Assembly: GCF_003710905.1 (NCBI RefSeq)
Contig: NZ_RHHV01000023.1
Coordinates: 1-64,000 of the forward strand
Length of the DNA stretch: 64,000 nucleotides
Reading direction: 5' to 3'
Source of the DNA: Brevibacillus parabrevis
GTDB lineage: Bacteria > Bacillota > Bacilli > Brevibacillales > Brevibacillaceae
The notes under the pieces are model-generated. The model saw only the letters and a program-made list of their open reading frames with translations. It did not search any database and was not told where the DNA came from. The position numbers and the translations under genes are program-made. Each line of letters starts with the position of its first letter. Within the stretch, counting starts at the first letter, position 1. This document shows positions 33,339 to 41,803 of the stretch, piece after piece.

Positions 33339-34625
33339 TTAAAGGATCAGTGTCAGGTACAACCCGAGCAAAGTAATGATGAGAGTTGGCACCGTCAGCA
33401 CAACCCCTGTGCGAAAATATTGACCCCACGTAATTTTCACGCCTTTGCGGCCCAGTACGTGCAGCCACAGCAAAGTGGCGAGCGAGCCAATCGGCGTTAT
33501 TTTGGGTCCGAGATCGCTCCCGATGACGTTGGCGTAGATCATCGCTTCGCGGAAGACGCCTTCTGCTTGCGTGCTGCCAATCGCCAAAGCGTTGAACATG
33601 ACGGTCGGCAAGTTGTTCATGATCGAAGACAAAATGGCGGAAATCAGCCCTGTGCCTAGCGTGGTTGCAAGCAAGCCGCAATCCATGAGCGCAACAAGCG
33701 CCGCTTTCACCAAATCCGTAAGCTGCGCATTGTGCAGTCCCCAGACCACTACATACATGCCGATGGAAAAAATGACGACCACCCACGGCGCTTCCTTCAT
33801 GATCCTGCCCATGGCAATCGCCTTGCTTTTTCGCGAGACGAGGCAAAACACGAGAGCGGCGAGCGCGATGATGAACGAAACAGGCACATGGATCGACTCG
33901 CTTAGAAAAAAGCCGAGCAACAGCACGCCGAGAATCGGCCACGCCAGGCGAAACAGTCGCTGATCGCGAATAGCCTCTCCCGGCCGCCGAAGCTGGGACA
34001 AATCTACGTGACGCGGGATGCTTTTGCGATAGTACAGAAACAAAACCAACAGGCTGCCGCCGACAGAAAACAAGGTGGGCAAAACCATTTTCAGCGCGTA
34101 TTCGGCAAAGCCGATGTCGAAATAGTCAGCGGAAACGATGTTGACCAGGTTGCTGACCACAAAAGGCAAGGAACTCGTATCAGCGATGAAGCCGCTCGCC
34201 ATGACAAATGCCAAAACCATCCCGCCGTCGAGCTTGAGTGCGCGAACCTGGGCGAGTACGATCGGCGTCAGGATCAGCGCTGTTCCGTCATTCGTAAACA
34301 AAGCAGACACCAGCGTCCCGAGCAAAATGACGTAGGTGAACATCAAGCGGCCATTTCCTTTTGCCAATCGCGCCATATGCAGGGCGGCCCATTCAAAAAA
34401 GCCGATCTCATCCAAAATGAGCGAAATGATGATAATGCCAACCAGGGCAAACGTGGCATTCCAGACGATCGACGTCACTTCCGCCACATCAGCGAGTGAC
34501 ACTACCCCTGTCACAAGAGCCAACACAGCTCCCCCTACCGCCGGATAGCCGATCGACAAACCTTTTGGCTGCCAAATAACCAATGTCAGCGTAACGATAA
34601 AAATCAACAATGAAATCCAGACCAC
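33339..34625 (-). CDS. ArsB/NhaD-type ion transporter
   Basis: A permease of about 428 residues with ten to twelve hydrophobic segments. ArsB-family landmarks: LVIWQPKGLSIGYPA near the start, ALFTNDGTALILTPIV, FVMASGFIADTSSLPFVVSNLVNI and a repeat-like SSIMNNLPTVMFNALAIG with IGSDLGPKITPIGSLATLLW. ArsB exports arsenite; related members move other anions. I take the GTG at 34625 (GGAGGGG eleven bases upstream) because the upstream frame crosses the pstB terminator; the start is uncertain. No arsC or arsA is adjacent. Confidence 0.8.
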   Translation of the reverse strand: MVWISLLIFIVTLTLVIWQPKGLSIGYPAVGGAVLALVTGVVSLADVAEVTSIVWNATFALVGIIIISLILDEIGFFEWAALHMARLAKGNGRLMFTYVILLGTLVSALFTNDGTALILTPIVLAQVRALKLDGGMVLAFVMASGFIADTSSLPFVVSNLVNIVSADYFDIGFAEYALKMVLPTLFSVGGSLLVLFLYYRKSIPRHVDLSQLRRPGEAIRDQRLFRLAWPILGVLLLGFFLSESIHVPVSFIIALAALVFCLVSRKSKAIAMGRIMKEAPWVVVIFSIGMYVVVWGLHNAQLTDLVKAALVALMDCGLLATTLGTGLISAILSSIMNNLPTVMFNALAIGSTQAEGVFREAMIYANVIGSDLGPKITPIGSLATLLWLHVLGRKGVKITWGQYFRTGVVLTVPTLIITLLGLYLTLIL

Positions 34626-34648
34626 CGCGTATGTCTCCCCTCCACGCC

Positions 34649-34681
34649 AAAAAGAGCGAACCCGCAATCGGTCCGCTCCTC
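34649..34681 (-). terminator. Terminator of the lone pstB
   Basis: GAGCG and CGCTC with an internal GACC/GGTT extension form a hairpin followed by five U on the minus strand, about 20 bp past the pstB stop. Confidence 0.75.
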
Positions 34682-34701
34682 TACCTTACTACAAACTTGC
34701 T

Positions 34702-35454
34702 TTATCCGAAACGGCCAGTAATGTAGTCCTCTGTCCGTTTGTCGCGCGGGTTTTGGAAAATCGTTGGCGTCTGGTCAAATTCCACAAGCTCCCCGTTGAG
34801 GAAGAACGCCGTTTTGTCAGAAATTCGCGCTGCTTGCTGCATGTTATGCGTCACGATGACGATCGTATACGTATCTTTCAGCTCTTCCAGCAGCTCCTCG
34901 ATTTTCGCCGTGGAGATCGGGTCCAGCGCAGAAGTAGGCTCATCCATCAAAATGACTTGCGGCTGGACAGCCAGCGCGCGTGCAATACAGAGACGTTGCT
35001 GTTGTCCGCCAGACAGTCCGGTAGCAGGCTTTTTCAACACGTCCTTGACTTCGTCCCACAAAGCAGCGGCCTTGAGACTGTTCTCCACGATCTCGTCGAG
35101 CTTGTGGCGATCCATCATGCCGTGAAGTCTCGGTCCGTAAGTGACATTGTCGTAAATGCTTTTCGGAAACGGATTCGGATGCTGGAACACCATTCCGATA
35201 TTTTTACGCAACCGCTCGACTTCCACGCTGGAACTGTAAATGTCTTCATCAAACACCTTTACAACTCCGGTGATTTTGGTGTTCGGAACAGAGTCGTTCA
35301 TCCGGTTCAACGTGCGCAAAAACGTAGACTTCCCGCAGCCGGACGGCCCGATCAAAGCTGTAATGGAATTTGGCTCAACATCAAGATTTATATGATAGAG
35401 GGCTTGTTTGTTACCGTAGAAGAGATTTAACTCTCTTACCGAAATAACACTCAT
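34702..35454 (-). CDS. pstB: Phosphate ABC transporter ATP-binding protein PstB (copy 1)
   Basis: A 250-residue ABC ATPase. Walker A ITALIGPSGCGKSTFLRTLNRMND, Q-loop GMVFQHPNPFPKSI, signature LSGGQQQRLCIARALAVQP, Walker B VILMDEPTSALDP and the PstB ending RTEDYITGRFG are all present. It stands alone between its own PhoP-box promoter and terminator, separated from the pstSCAB operon by a chemoreceptor gene. It shares most motifs with copy 2 but is clearly diverged. Confidence 0.94.
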   Translation of the reverse strand: MSVISVRELNLFYGNKQALYHINLDVEPNSITALIGPSGCGKSTFLRTLNRMNDSVPNTKITGVVKVFDEDIYSSSVEVERLRKNIGMVFQHPNPFPKSIYDNVTYGPRLHGMMDRHKLDEIVENSLKAAALWDEVKDVLKKPATGLSGGQQQRLCIARALAVQPQVILMDEPTSALDPISTAKIEELLEELKDTYTIVIVTHNMQQAARISDKTAFFLNGELVEFDQTPTIFQNPRDKRTEDYITGRFG

Positions 35455-35535
35455 GCTTTCCTTCGCTCCTTCGCGGTTGTAGCATCTGATTACTCAACCA
35501 CTATAGCTCGCCAATGTTATGCTTTGATGAGGACT

Positions 35536-35582
35536 ATATTAAGTTTCCATAAAGTTTTAAAGCTAGGTAAAGTTATGGTAAA
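35536..35582 (-). promoter_or_regulatory. PhoP box and -10 of pstB copy 1
   Basis: On the minus strand three hexamers TTTACC (35577-35582), TTTACC (35566-35571) and TTAAAA (35555-35560) repeat every 11 bp, the PhoP pattern TT(A/C/T)A(C/T)A, followed by a -10 TAATAT (35536-35541). Indicates induction under phosphate limitation. Confidence 0.65.
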
Positions 35583-35665
35583 TGTTTCTTGCAAACCATA
35601 TACGCCCCCAATAGTACACCCTACAATAAAGCTGAACGTTTTGTCGAATAAGGGGAGAGCATGTA

Positions 35666-37693
35666 ATGCCGAGAAAAAAACGTATATTGGGCAACGCGTC
35701 GTTTCATTACCGATCGATTTTTACCAGATTGTTTTTCGGGATTTTGACTATGGTAGTCAGCATGATGGCCATTGCCGCATTCTTTATCAGTTATCAATCG
35801 GAAAGCACACTCAATGAAAAAACGAAGCAGCAGCTCTTCGATGCATCCGGGTCTGCCTTGCAGGAAGTGAACAGCCGCGTACAGTCAATCATCACCGCTC
35901 TTTCCTCCTATGCTTCTACTTACAAAAACAGCAAAATCACAAACAGTCAGAGCTTCGGCATCTTTACCGACATGGTTAACAGCAATCCGACGATTTCGGA
36001 AATTCAGGTCGTTACAGCAGATGGGCGTTACTTGACCTTCCCAGGCTCCCCGCTGGACAGCTCTTATGATCCGCGGGCAGCAGACTGGTACAAAGGAGCG
36101 TGGGACAAGCCAACCGCTTTTGTTTCGGACGTGTTTCAATTTTCCGCAACCGAGTTTCCCAAAATCGCCGTGTCGATGGCTTTGCGCAACGACGAGGAAG
36201 AACCTGTCGGGGTAGTCGTAGCGTTCGTCTCCGTGCCAAAGCTCAGCGAGTCGATTGGACAAATCAAGCTGGGAAATACCGGGTACGCGATGATTGTCGA
36301 TCAGCAAGGGAAGCTGCTCGCTCACCCGGATAAAACGTACGCCTTGCAGCGCCCCCTGCTCACGGAGCTGCCCGTCGTCTCCAATGTGATCGCAGGCAAG
36401 TCAGGCTTTGATTCGTTCCATATAAACGGCATGGATGCGTTCGCTGCCTACAAGTTCGACCCGGCGCTCAAATGGGGAATGATCGTCGTTCAATCCGTAT
36501 CAGAGGTCAAGCAGGAGGTCCGCCGCTTGCAACTGACGATTCTGGTCATCTCGCTCGTCGGTCTGATTTCACTGGCTTTGCTGCTCTATTTGTACGTTCG
36601 CAAAATTATCAAGCCCGTCAAAGAAGTCCAGCAAAAAATGACGGCTTTCAGCGAAGGCGACTTGTTCCAGACGATGCACGTCCAAACCAATGATGAAATC
36701 AGACAGCTCGCCGACAGCTTCAACCGGATGAGCGGACAGATCAGAACGATCATCGGCAAAATCCAGTACGTCATTTCCGATGTCAAACAGGTGGCCGAGC
36801 ATGTCGGAACAGGCTCGCGACACTCCCACGCCATGCAGACAGAGGTCGTCTCCGTCACGGAGCGACTCGCCCTGGAAATGGACAACCAGCAAGCCCAAAT
36901 CGATGATATTCACCAAACTATGGCAGACATCACGCAAGAGTTGGGCCGCGTCACCCAATCGATGGAAACAGCGATCATGCAAAATCAGAAATCGCGGGAA
37001 CAAAGCGCCAAAGCCGCAACCTCAATCGCCCTGTTAAAAGACAACATGCAAAAAATCTCGACGGATATGAAAGCATCCCTTCAGGCGATGGGTTCGATGC
37101 GAGAAAGCATGGATGACATTCGGGACATTCTCGGCTGGATTTCCTCCATCTCGCAGCGCACCAGACTGTTGTCTTTCAACGCCCGGATTGAAGCATCGCG
37201 AGCTGGTCAGGCTGGACTCGGCTTCGGCATCGTGGCTGACGAAATCCGCCTGTTGTCGGAGCAAACCGAGGAGGCCACTACTCGCATCCAACACGTCATC
37301 ACGTCCGGCGAGAACCGGATGGAGCGCGTAGAAGCTTGTCTGGCAACTACCGATCACGCGACCGTCGACGGGATTCACACATTGCATCAGGCGACAGATA
37401 TTTTCCAGCAGACGATCTCGATCAGCGAAGTTTTGACGACGCAGTTTGAAGCGATCAGGCAGTTGGCCGAAACGATCTCCAGTCAAAGCCAGGTCATTTT
37501 CCGGCGCGTCGACAGCCTCGCGGATTCCGCTCAGGAAGTGGTTGCCGGCACCCAGCAAGCCGTCGCCGCCAATCAGGAAAGTCTCTCGCTGTCTGAGCAG
37601 TTCCTGCACGATTCAGAGCGACTCGCTGGCATCGTAGAAGATTTGGAGCACGAAATCCGGTTTTTCCGGGCAGTAGAAAAGCCTTCTGCATAG
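35666..37693 (+). CDS. Methyl-accepting chemotaxis protein with Cache-type sensor
   Basis: A 675-residue chemoreceptor. TM1 is at about 20-43, an extracytoplasmic dCache-like sensor follows to about 290 (SEIQVVTADGRYLTFPGSPLDSSYDPRAADWYKGA is typical), TM2 at about 291-312 (TILVISLVGLISLALLLYLY), a HAMP domain (KIIKPVKEVQQKMTAFSEGDL) and a coiled-coil signalling domain with tip ISSISQRTRLLSFNARIEASRAGQ. The tip departs from the usual QTNLLALNAAIEAARAGE. GGGGAG is eight bases before the ATG. It stands on the plus strand between two pstB genes. Its ligand is unknown. Confidence 0.92.
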   Translation: MPRKKRILGNASFHYRSIFTRLFFGILTMVVSMMAIAAFFISYQSESTLNEKTKQQLFDASGSALQEVNSRVQSIITALSSYASTYKNSKITNSQSFGIFTDMVNSNPTISEIQVVTADGRYLTFPGSPLDSSYDPRAADWYKGAWDKPTAFVSDVFQFSATEFPKIAVSMALRNDEEEPVGVVVAFVSVPKLSESIGQIKLGNTGYAMIVDQQGKLLAHPDKTYALQRPLLTELPVVSNVIAGKSGFDSFHINGMDAFAAYKFDPALKWGMIVVQSVSEVKQEVRRLQLTILVISLVGLISLALLLYLYVRKIIKPVKEVQQKMTAFSEGDLFQTMHVQTNDEIRQLADSFNRMSGQIRTIIGKIQYVISDVKQVAEHVGTGSRHSHAMQTEVVSVTERLALEMDNQQAQIDDIHQTMADITQELGRVTQSMETAIMQNQKSREQSAKAATSIALLKDNMQKISTDMKASLQAMGSMRESMDDIRDILGWISSISQRTRLLSFNARIEASRAGQAGLGFGIVADEIRLLSEQTEEATTRIQHVITSGENRMERVEACLATTDHATVDGIHTLHQATDIFQQTISISEVLTTQFEAIRQLAETISSQSQVIFRRVDSLADSAQEVVAGTQQAVAANQESLSLSEQFLHDSERLAGIVEDLEHEIRFFRAVEKPSA

Positions 37694-37705
37694 AAGGCTT
37701 TTTTT
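37679..37705 (+). terminator. Terminator of the chemoreceptor gene
   Basis: AGCCTTCT and AGAAGGCT form a perfect stem followed by seven T. The left arm is within the last codons. Confidence 0.9.
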
Positions 37706-37807
37706 GTTGCCTGTTTTGCTGTCTAGCGGACTCGTCGCACGGCGCAGCAATCATCATCAACGCTTGGGGAGTCATGCTGCATTTCGTGGCTCTGGCTCCG
37801 GCGTTGT

Positions 37808-37861
37808 CCTTGCCCTTGCCCTTGCCCTTGCCCTTGCCCTTGCCCTTGCCCTTGCCCTTGC
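37808..37861. repeat. (CCTTGC)9 hexanucleotide microsatellite
   Basis: Nine perfect copies of CCTTGC in the 235-bp gap between the chemoreceptor terminator and the pstB copy 2 terminator. No gene crosses it. Copy number could vary by slippage. Confidence 0.95.
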
Positions 37862-37877
37862 CCCGAGACTGTACAAG

Positions 37878-37921
37878 AAAAGGCCCTCCTGCGCAAGCTT
37901 GCTGCCAGGAGAGCCTTTTCT
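37878..37921 (-). terminator. Terminator of the pstSCAB operon
   Basis: GGCTCTCCTG and CAGGAGGGCC pair (one mismatch) around a 14-nt loop, followed by a U-rich tail on the minus strand, 20 bp past the pstB stop. Confidence 0.85.
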
Positions 37922-37940
37922 TTTCCTTCGTTTTCGCGAT

Positions 37941-38714
37941 TCAGCCAAAGCGACCGCTGATGTACGCCTCTGTCTTGTCGTTTTCTGGCGAGGTGAAAAT
38001 TTTTCCCGTTTCATCCATCTCGACCAGTTCGCCGAGCAAAAAGAACGCCGTCTTATCCGAGATGCGCGCCGCCTGGTGCAAGTTGTGCGTCACGATCACG
38101 ATTGTGTACTCTTCCTTCAGTTGCATGACCAGCTCTTCGATTTTCATCGTAGAAATCGGGTCGAGCGCAGAAGCCGGCTCATCCAGCAGCAAAATGGTCG
38201 GCTGCATGGCAATGGCGCGTGCGATGCACAGACGCTGCTGCTGTCCGCCTGACAGAGACAGGGCGGAATCGCGCAGACGGTCTTTTACTTCGTCCCACAA
38301 AGCCGCTTTGCGCAAGCTCGTCTCCACCAATTCGTCCAGCTTGCGACGATCCGTCAATCCGTGAAAACGCGGGGCGAACGCGATATTTTCATAGATCGAT
38401 TTGAAAAAAGGGTTGGCCCTCTGGAACACCATTCCGACGACCTGGCGCAAGCTCTCGATGTTGACTTCCTCACTGTTGATGTTGATTCCATCCACGACAA
38501 TCGAGCCTGTCACGCGGCACGAAGGAACGAGGTCGTTCATCCTGTTCAGGCTGCGCAAAAGCGTCGATTTTCCACAGCCGGACGGCCCGATAAAAGCCGT
38601 CACCGAGTTGCGCTCGACTTCCATCGAGATATTTTTGACGGCTTGCTTCTCGCCGTAATAAACCGAGACATTGTTTGTTGAAATAATCGTATCCTGCATG
38701 GTGAGTATGGACAT
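37941..38714 (-). CDS. pstB: Phosphate ABC transporter ATP-binding protein PstB (copy 2)
   Basis: A 257-residue ATPase of the phosphate importer. Walker A AFIGPSGCGKSTLLRSLNRMND, signature LSGGQQQRLCIARAIAMQP, Walker B LLLDEPASALDP (Ala replaces the more common Thr after Pro) and ending EAYISGRFG. I prefer the ATG at 38714, since AAGGAG sits too close to the one at 38723. It is the last gene of pstS-pstC-pstA-pstB. Confidence 0.94.
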   Translation of the reverse strand: MSILTMQDTIISTNNVSVYYGEKQAVKNISMEVERNSVTAFIGPSGCGKSTLLRSLNRMNDLVPSCRVTGSIVVDGININSEEVNIESLRQVVGMVFQRANPFFKSIYENIAFAPRFHGLTDRRKLDELVETSLRKAALWDEVKDRLRDSALSLSGGQQQRLCIARAIAMQPTILLLDEPASALDPISTMKIEELVMQLKEEYTIVIVTHNLHQAARISDKTAFFLLGELVEMDETGKIFTSPENDKTEAYISGRFG

Positions 38715-38729
38715 CCCCGTCATCTCTCC

Positions 38730-39620
38730 TTAGTTGGACCCTGAAGTCATCTTTTTGTATACCCAAGTACCAAACCAACGGGCCGAGAGGTTAAAGAGCA
38801 ACACAGCAATGATCAGAACAGCTGCCGCACCGTCTGCCACATCGCGAGCGTCTGGCGTCAGCCCCTCGCTGTTTACTTTCCAAATATGCACGGCCAATGT
38901 TTCAGCCGGGCGGAACGGATTCAGCGGAGAGGTCGGACTGTTCAAGGAGAAATCAGCAAAGTTCAGGTTCGGCGAAGACATCCCTGCCGTAAACAAAAGC
39001 GCAGCCGCTTCCCCGAAAACGCGGCCAGAAGCGAGGATCGCCCCGGTGAGAATGCCCGGGAGCGCTGCCGGAAGAATGACGGAAACGATCGTCCGCCATT
39101 TGGTGATGCCAAGCGCCAGGCTTGCTTCTTTTTGACTGCGCGGCACGTTGCGCAGCGCATCCTCTGTTACGCGTACGAGCAACGGAAGGTTGAAAACGGT
39201 CAAAGCCAGGGCACCGGAGAACAAGGTATACCCCCAGCCCGTCATGTTTACGAAGACGAGCAAACCAAACAGGCCAACAACGATAGACGGCAACGAAGAA
39301 AGCACTTCTATACTCATGCGGATAAACTGTGTGAACTTGTTATCCGGCGCATATTCAGCCATATAAATTCCTGCTCCGATGCCAAGCGGCAAAGCAATCA
39401 GCATGGTCAGAACCAGCAAGTAAAACGAGTTGAACAGCTGCGGTCCGATCCCGCCTCCTGCGTTGACGATATCAGGCGGAGAAGTCAAAAAGTCCAGGTT
39501 CAGCTTATGCCAGCCTTGCGTCAAAATGAAGCCGAGCAAGCCGATAAGCGTACCGATAATCAAAGCGGCAATCAGAGTCAGCACAACAGTCGCAATACGG
39601 TCCATCAATCTCGCTCTCAT
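38730..39620 (-). CDS. pstA: Phosphate ABC transporter permease PstA
   Basis: A 296-residue integral membrane subunit with six hydrophobic segments. The EAA loop is visible in VPRSQKEASLALGITKWRTIVSVILPAALPGI (about 155-190). Its ATG directly follows the pstC stop (TAAATG). With PstC it forms the channel. Confidence 0.95.
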   Translation of the reverse strand: MRARLMDRIATVVLTLIAALIIGTLIGLLGFILTQGWHKLNLDFLTSPPDIVNAGGGIGPQLFNSFYLLVLTMLIALPLGIGAGIYMAEYAPDNKFTQFIRMSIEVLSSLPSIVVGLFGLLVFVNMTGWGYTLFSGALALTVFNLPLLVRVTEDALRNVPRSQKEASLALGITKWRTIVSVILPAALPGILTGAILASGRVFGEAAALLFTAGMSSPNLNFADFSLNSPTSPLNPFRPAETLAVHIWKVNSEGLTPDARDVADGAAAVLIIAVLLFNLSARWFGTWVYKKMTSGSN

Positions 39621-40568
39621 TTACTTCACCAGCCTTTTTCTGCCCAAAAAGCGCAAGATCATAATGAAAACGAACGACATCAGAAGCAGCAGAAGAGCCA
39701 TGGACCAGAGCGCATTGTTGTAAGGCGTTCCCTGAATCGTATTTCCCATGTTAAGCGTAATTCCGCTCGTCAGCGTGCTGATTGGATCAAGCAAGCTGCC
39801 TGGAAGCTTCGTCGTGTTACCGATCACCATTTGTACCGCAAGCGCTTCGCCAAATGCGCGCGCCATCCCCAATACGACCGCCGTCAAGCAACCCGGCAGG
39901 GAAGAATGCAGCACGACATTCCAAATCGTCTGCCAACGCGTCGCACCCAGAGCAAGCGATGCGTTCCGCAAATCTTGAGGCACAGCCTCGATCGCATCTG
40001 TCGCCACACTGGTGATCGTAGGCAAGATCATCAAAGCGAGTACGAGTCCCCCAGCCAACAGACTGAAGCCCAACACATCGAACTGTTCGCGAATAAACGG
40101 AACCAACAAAGTAAGACCTACATATCCGTATACAACGGATGGAATCCCAACCAAAAGCTCAATAACTGGTTTCAACACTTTTTTCCCGAAGCCCGGGAAT
40201 ATTTCCGTCATGAAAATCGCTGCGCCAATTCCGAGCGGTGCCGCGATCAATGCAGCGAGAGCCGTTACCAAAAACGATCCGAGGATGAAAGGAAACACAC
40301 CGTAGAGTGCAGGCTCGCCCTCTGGGTCCCATTTCACCTGAGTCAAAAATTCACTGATACTGACACCGTCAACAAAAAAGGTGGACAACCCTTTGGAAGC
40401 GATGAAGTACGTAATCGACAAGACGACGATGACCAGCAAAGCCGCACATACCATGGCGATTGTTCGCCCGGTCATATTCTCTGTAAATTGGCGTTTATTG
40501 TATGTCAGCATTTTTCGCGCAATCAGTGATTGGCGATTTGTCCCTACCCCTTCAATACGATGGTTCAT
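39621..40568 (-). CDS. pstC: Phosphate ABC transporter permease PstC
   Basis: A 315-residue permease with six membrane helices; the EAA-type loop is VPQDLRNASLALGATRWQTIWNVVLHSSLPG. I start at the ATG at 40568 after AGGAGGGAG; the longer frame would run through the hairpin between pstS and pstC. Adjacent to pstA with no gap. Confidence 0.95.
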   Translation of the reverse strand: MNHRIEGVGTNRQSLIARKMLTYNKRQFTENMTGRTIAMVCAALLVIVVLSITYFIASKGLSTFFVDGVSISEFLTQVKWDPEGEPALYGVFPFILGSFLVTALAALIAAPLGIGAAIFMTEIFPGFGKKVLKPVIELLVGIPSVVYGYVGLTLLVPFIREQFDVLGFSLLAGGLVLALMILPTITSVATDAIEAVPQDLRNASLALGATRWQTIWNVVLHSSLPGCLTAVVLGMARAFGEALAVQMVIGNTTKLPGSLLDPISTLTSGITLNMGNTIQGTPYNNALWSMALLLLLMSFVFIMILRFLGRKRLVK

Positions 40569-40606
40569 GTTCTCCCTCCTAGAAAGAAAACGGCTTTCGA
40601 GCAAGC

Positions 40607-40642
40607 AAAATGAGGGGTAAGGCCCCCCCACCCCTCTATTTT
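40607..40642 (-). terminator. Hairpin between pstS and pstC (partial terminator)
   Basis: GAGGGGT and ACCCCTC pair around a GC-rich loop, followed by ATTTTGC. A leaky stop here would explain higher pstS than pstC expression, as is common in pst operons. Function inferred. Confidence 0.55.
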
Positions 40643-40662
40643 GCTGTTGACCCGTGAGTGTC

Positions 40663-41616
40663 TTATTTTTGCGTTACTTTGCCTTCTGCATCACGTTCTA
40701 CTTTCATGTCTGTGATTGGCAGGAAGCCCAGTTCAGTAATAGTTTTCTTTTGTACTTCTTCAGACAGAATGAACTCCAGGAAAGCTTTTGCGTTGCCAGT
40801 TGGCTCGCCTTTTGTATACATGTGCTCATATGCCCACACTGGGTATTTGTTCGATGCAATGTTTTCTGCGTTTGCTTCTACATCGTCGAGTTTCAATGCT
40901 TTTACGGAGTCATTGAAGTAGGACAGAGCCAGGTAGCCGATTGCGCCAGGAGTTTCCGCGATGATTTTGCGAACGGTACCCGAGGAATCCTCTGTGATGC
41001 CTTCTGCTTCTTCTTTTCCGTCCAGTGCGAATTTGCTGAATGTTGCACGGGTTCCGGAAGACTTCGGACGGTTTACCAGCGTGATCTTCATATCGTCGCC
41101 GCCAACATCTTTCCAGTTGGTGATTTTGCCAGTGAAGATGTCGATCAGTTGTTGCTTGGTCAGGTTGTCTACTTTTACTTTCGGGCTAACCGCTGCTGCC
41201 ATACCAACAACTGCTACTCTATGGTCAACCAGTTCGTTTGCCGGAATGCCTTTTTTCTCTTCTGCGAAGATGTCGGAGTTACCGATTGTTGCTGCGCCGC
41301 TTGCTACTTGGCTCAGACCTGTACCGCTTCCTCCGCCTTGAACTTGGATTTGCACACCTTGATTTTTTGCCATAAAGTCTTTGGCCGTTTGCTCGACCAG
41401 AGGCTGCAAAGCGGTAGAACCAACTGCAGTGATCGGTTCACCCGATGTAGTTGTTGTCGAACCAGAGTTGTTTTGTTCCGGAGCCGGGGTAGCTGGTTGC
41501 TGCGCCGGTTGTTGCGCTGGTTGCTGTGGTGCTGGAGCCGCATTGTTGCTTCCACAACCTGCGAGCAATGCTCCTACAAATGTCAGCGCCATTAACATTT
41601 TGCTGAGTTTTTTCAT
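40663..41616 (-). CDS. pstS: Phosphate-binding lipoprotein PstS
   Basis: A 317-residue solute-binding lipoprotein with lipobox LLAGC (Cys21) and a Pro/Gln repeat linker (QQPAQQPAQQPA). The phosphate-binding elements are visible: AVGSTALQPLVE, GGGSGTGLSQV, SDIFAEEK and KSSGTRATF. AAGGAGG is somewhat far (11 bases) from the ATG. First gene of the operon, behind a PhoP box. Confidence 0.96.
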   Translation of the reverse strand: MKKLSKMLMALTFVGALLAGCGSNNAAPAPQQPAQQPAQQPATPAPEQNNSGSTTTTSGEPITAVGSTALQPLVEQTAKDFMAKNQGVQIQVQGGGSGTGLSQVASGAATIGNSDIFAEEKKGIPANELVDHRVAVVGMAAAVSPKVKVDNLTKQQLIDIFTGKITNWKDVGGDDMKITLVNRPKSSGTRATFSKFALDGKEEAEGITEDSSGTVRKIIAETPGAIGYLALSYFNDSVKALKLDDVEANAENIASNKYPVWAYEHMYTKGEPTGNAKAFLEFILSEEVQKKTITELGFLPITDMKVERDAEGKVTQK

Positions 41617-41672
41617 TGGATGAAAATCCTCCTTAAAAGGTTCGGTTTGTTTTTTCTCTCTTACAAGTACAA

Positions 41673-41726
41673 ACTATACAGGTCGAATGTTGTAGGATTG
41701 TGATGCCATTGTTAAGCTTTTTTAAA
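41673..41726 (-). promoter_or_regulatory. PhoP box and -10 of pstS
   Basis: On the minus strand four hexamers TTTAAA, TTAACA, ATCACA and ACAACA follow each other at exact 11-bp steps (41726 down to 41688), then a -10 TATAGT (41673-41678). This is the architecture of PhoP-activated promoters. Confidence 0.75.
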
Positions 41727-41744
41727 GATGGTCGGGCAAATGTA

Positions 41745-41790
41745 TAAAAGGCGGCACATCCTGTTCAATCAGGTTGTGCCGCCTTTTGCT
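41745..41790. terminator. Long hairpin terminator of the GerMN gene
   Basis: AAAAGGCGGCACA and TGTGCCGCCTTTT form a long perfect stem with A/T runs on both sides, able to act in either direction; it separates the GerMN lipoprotein gene from the pst promoter. Confidence 0.85.
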
Positions 41791-41803
41791 TGCGGTTAAC
41801 TAT

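Noticed and set aside
37808..37861. CCTTGC repeats as a coding Arg/Ala stretch
   Set aside because: The frames crossing it have no ribosome site and lie between two terminators.
38886..40529. A 547-codon plus-strand frame across pstA and pstC
   Set aside because: Antisense shadow of two unmistakable permease genes; the product is Gln/Arg/His-rich without family.
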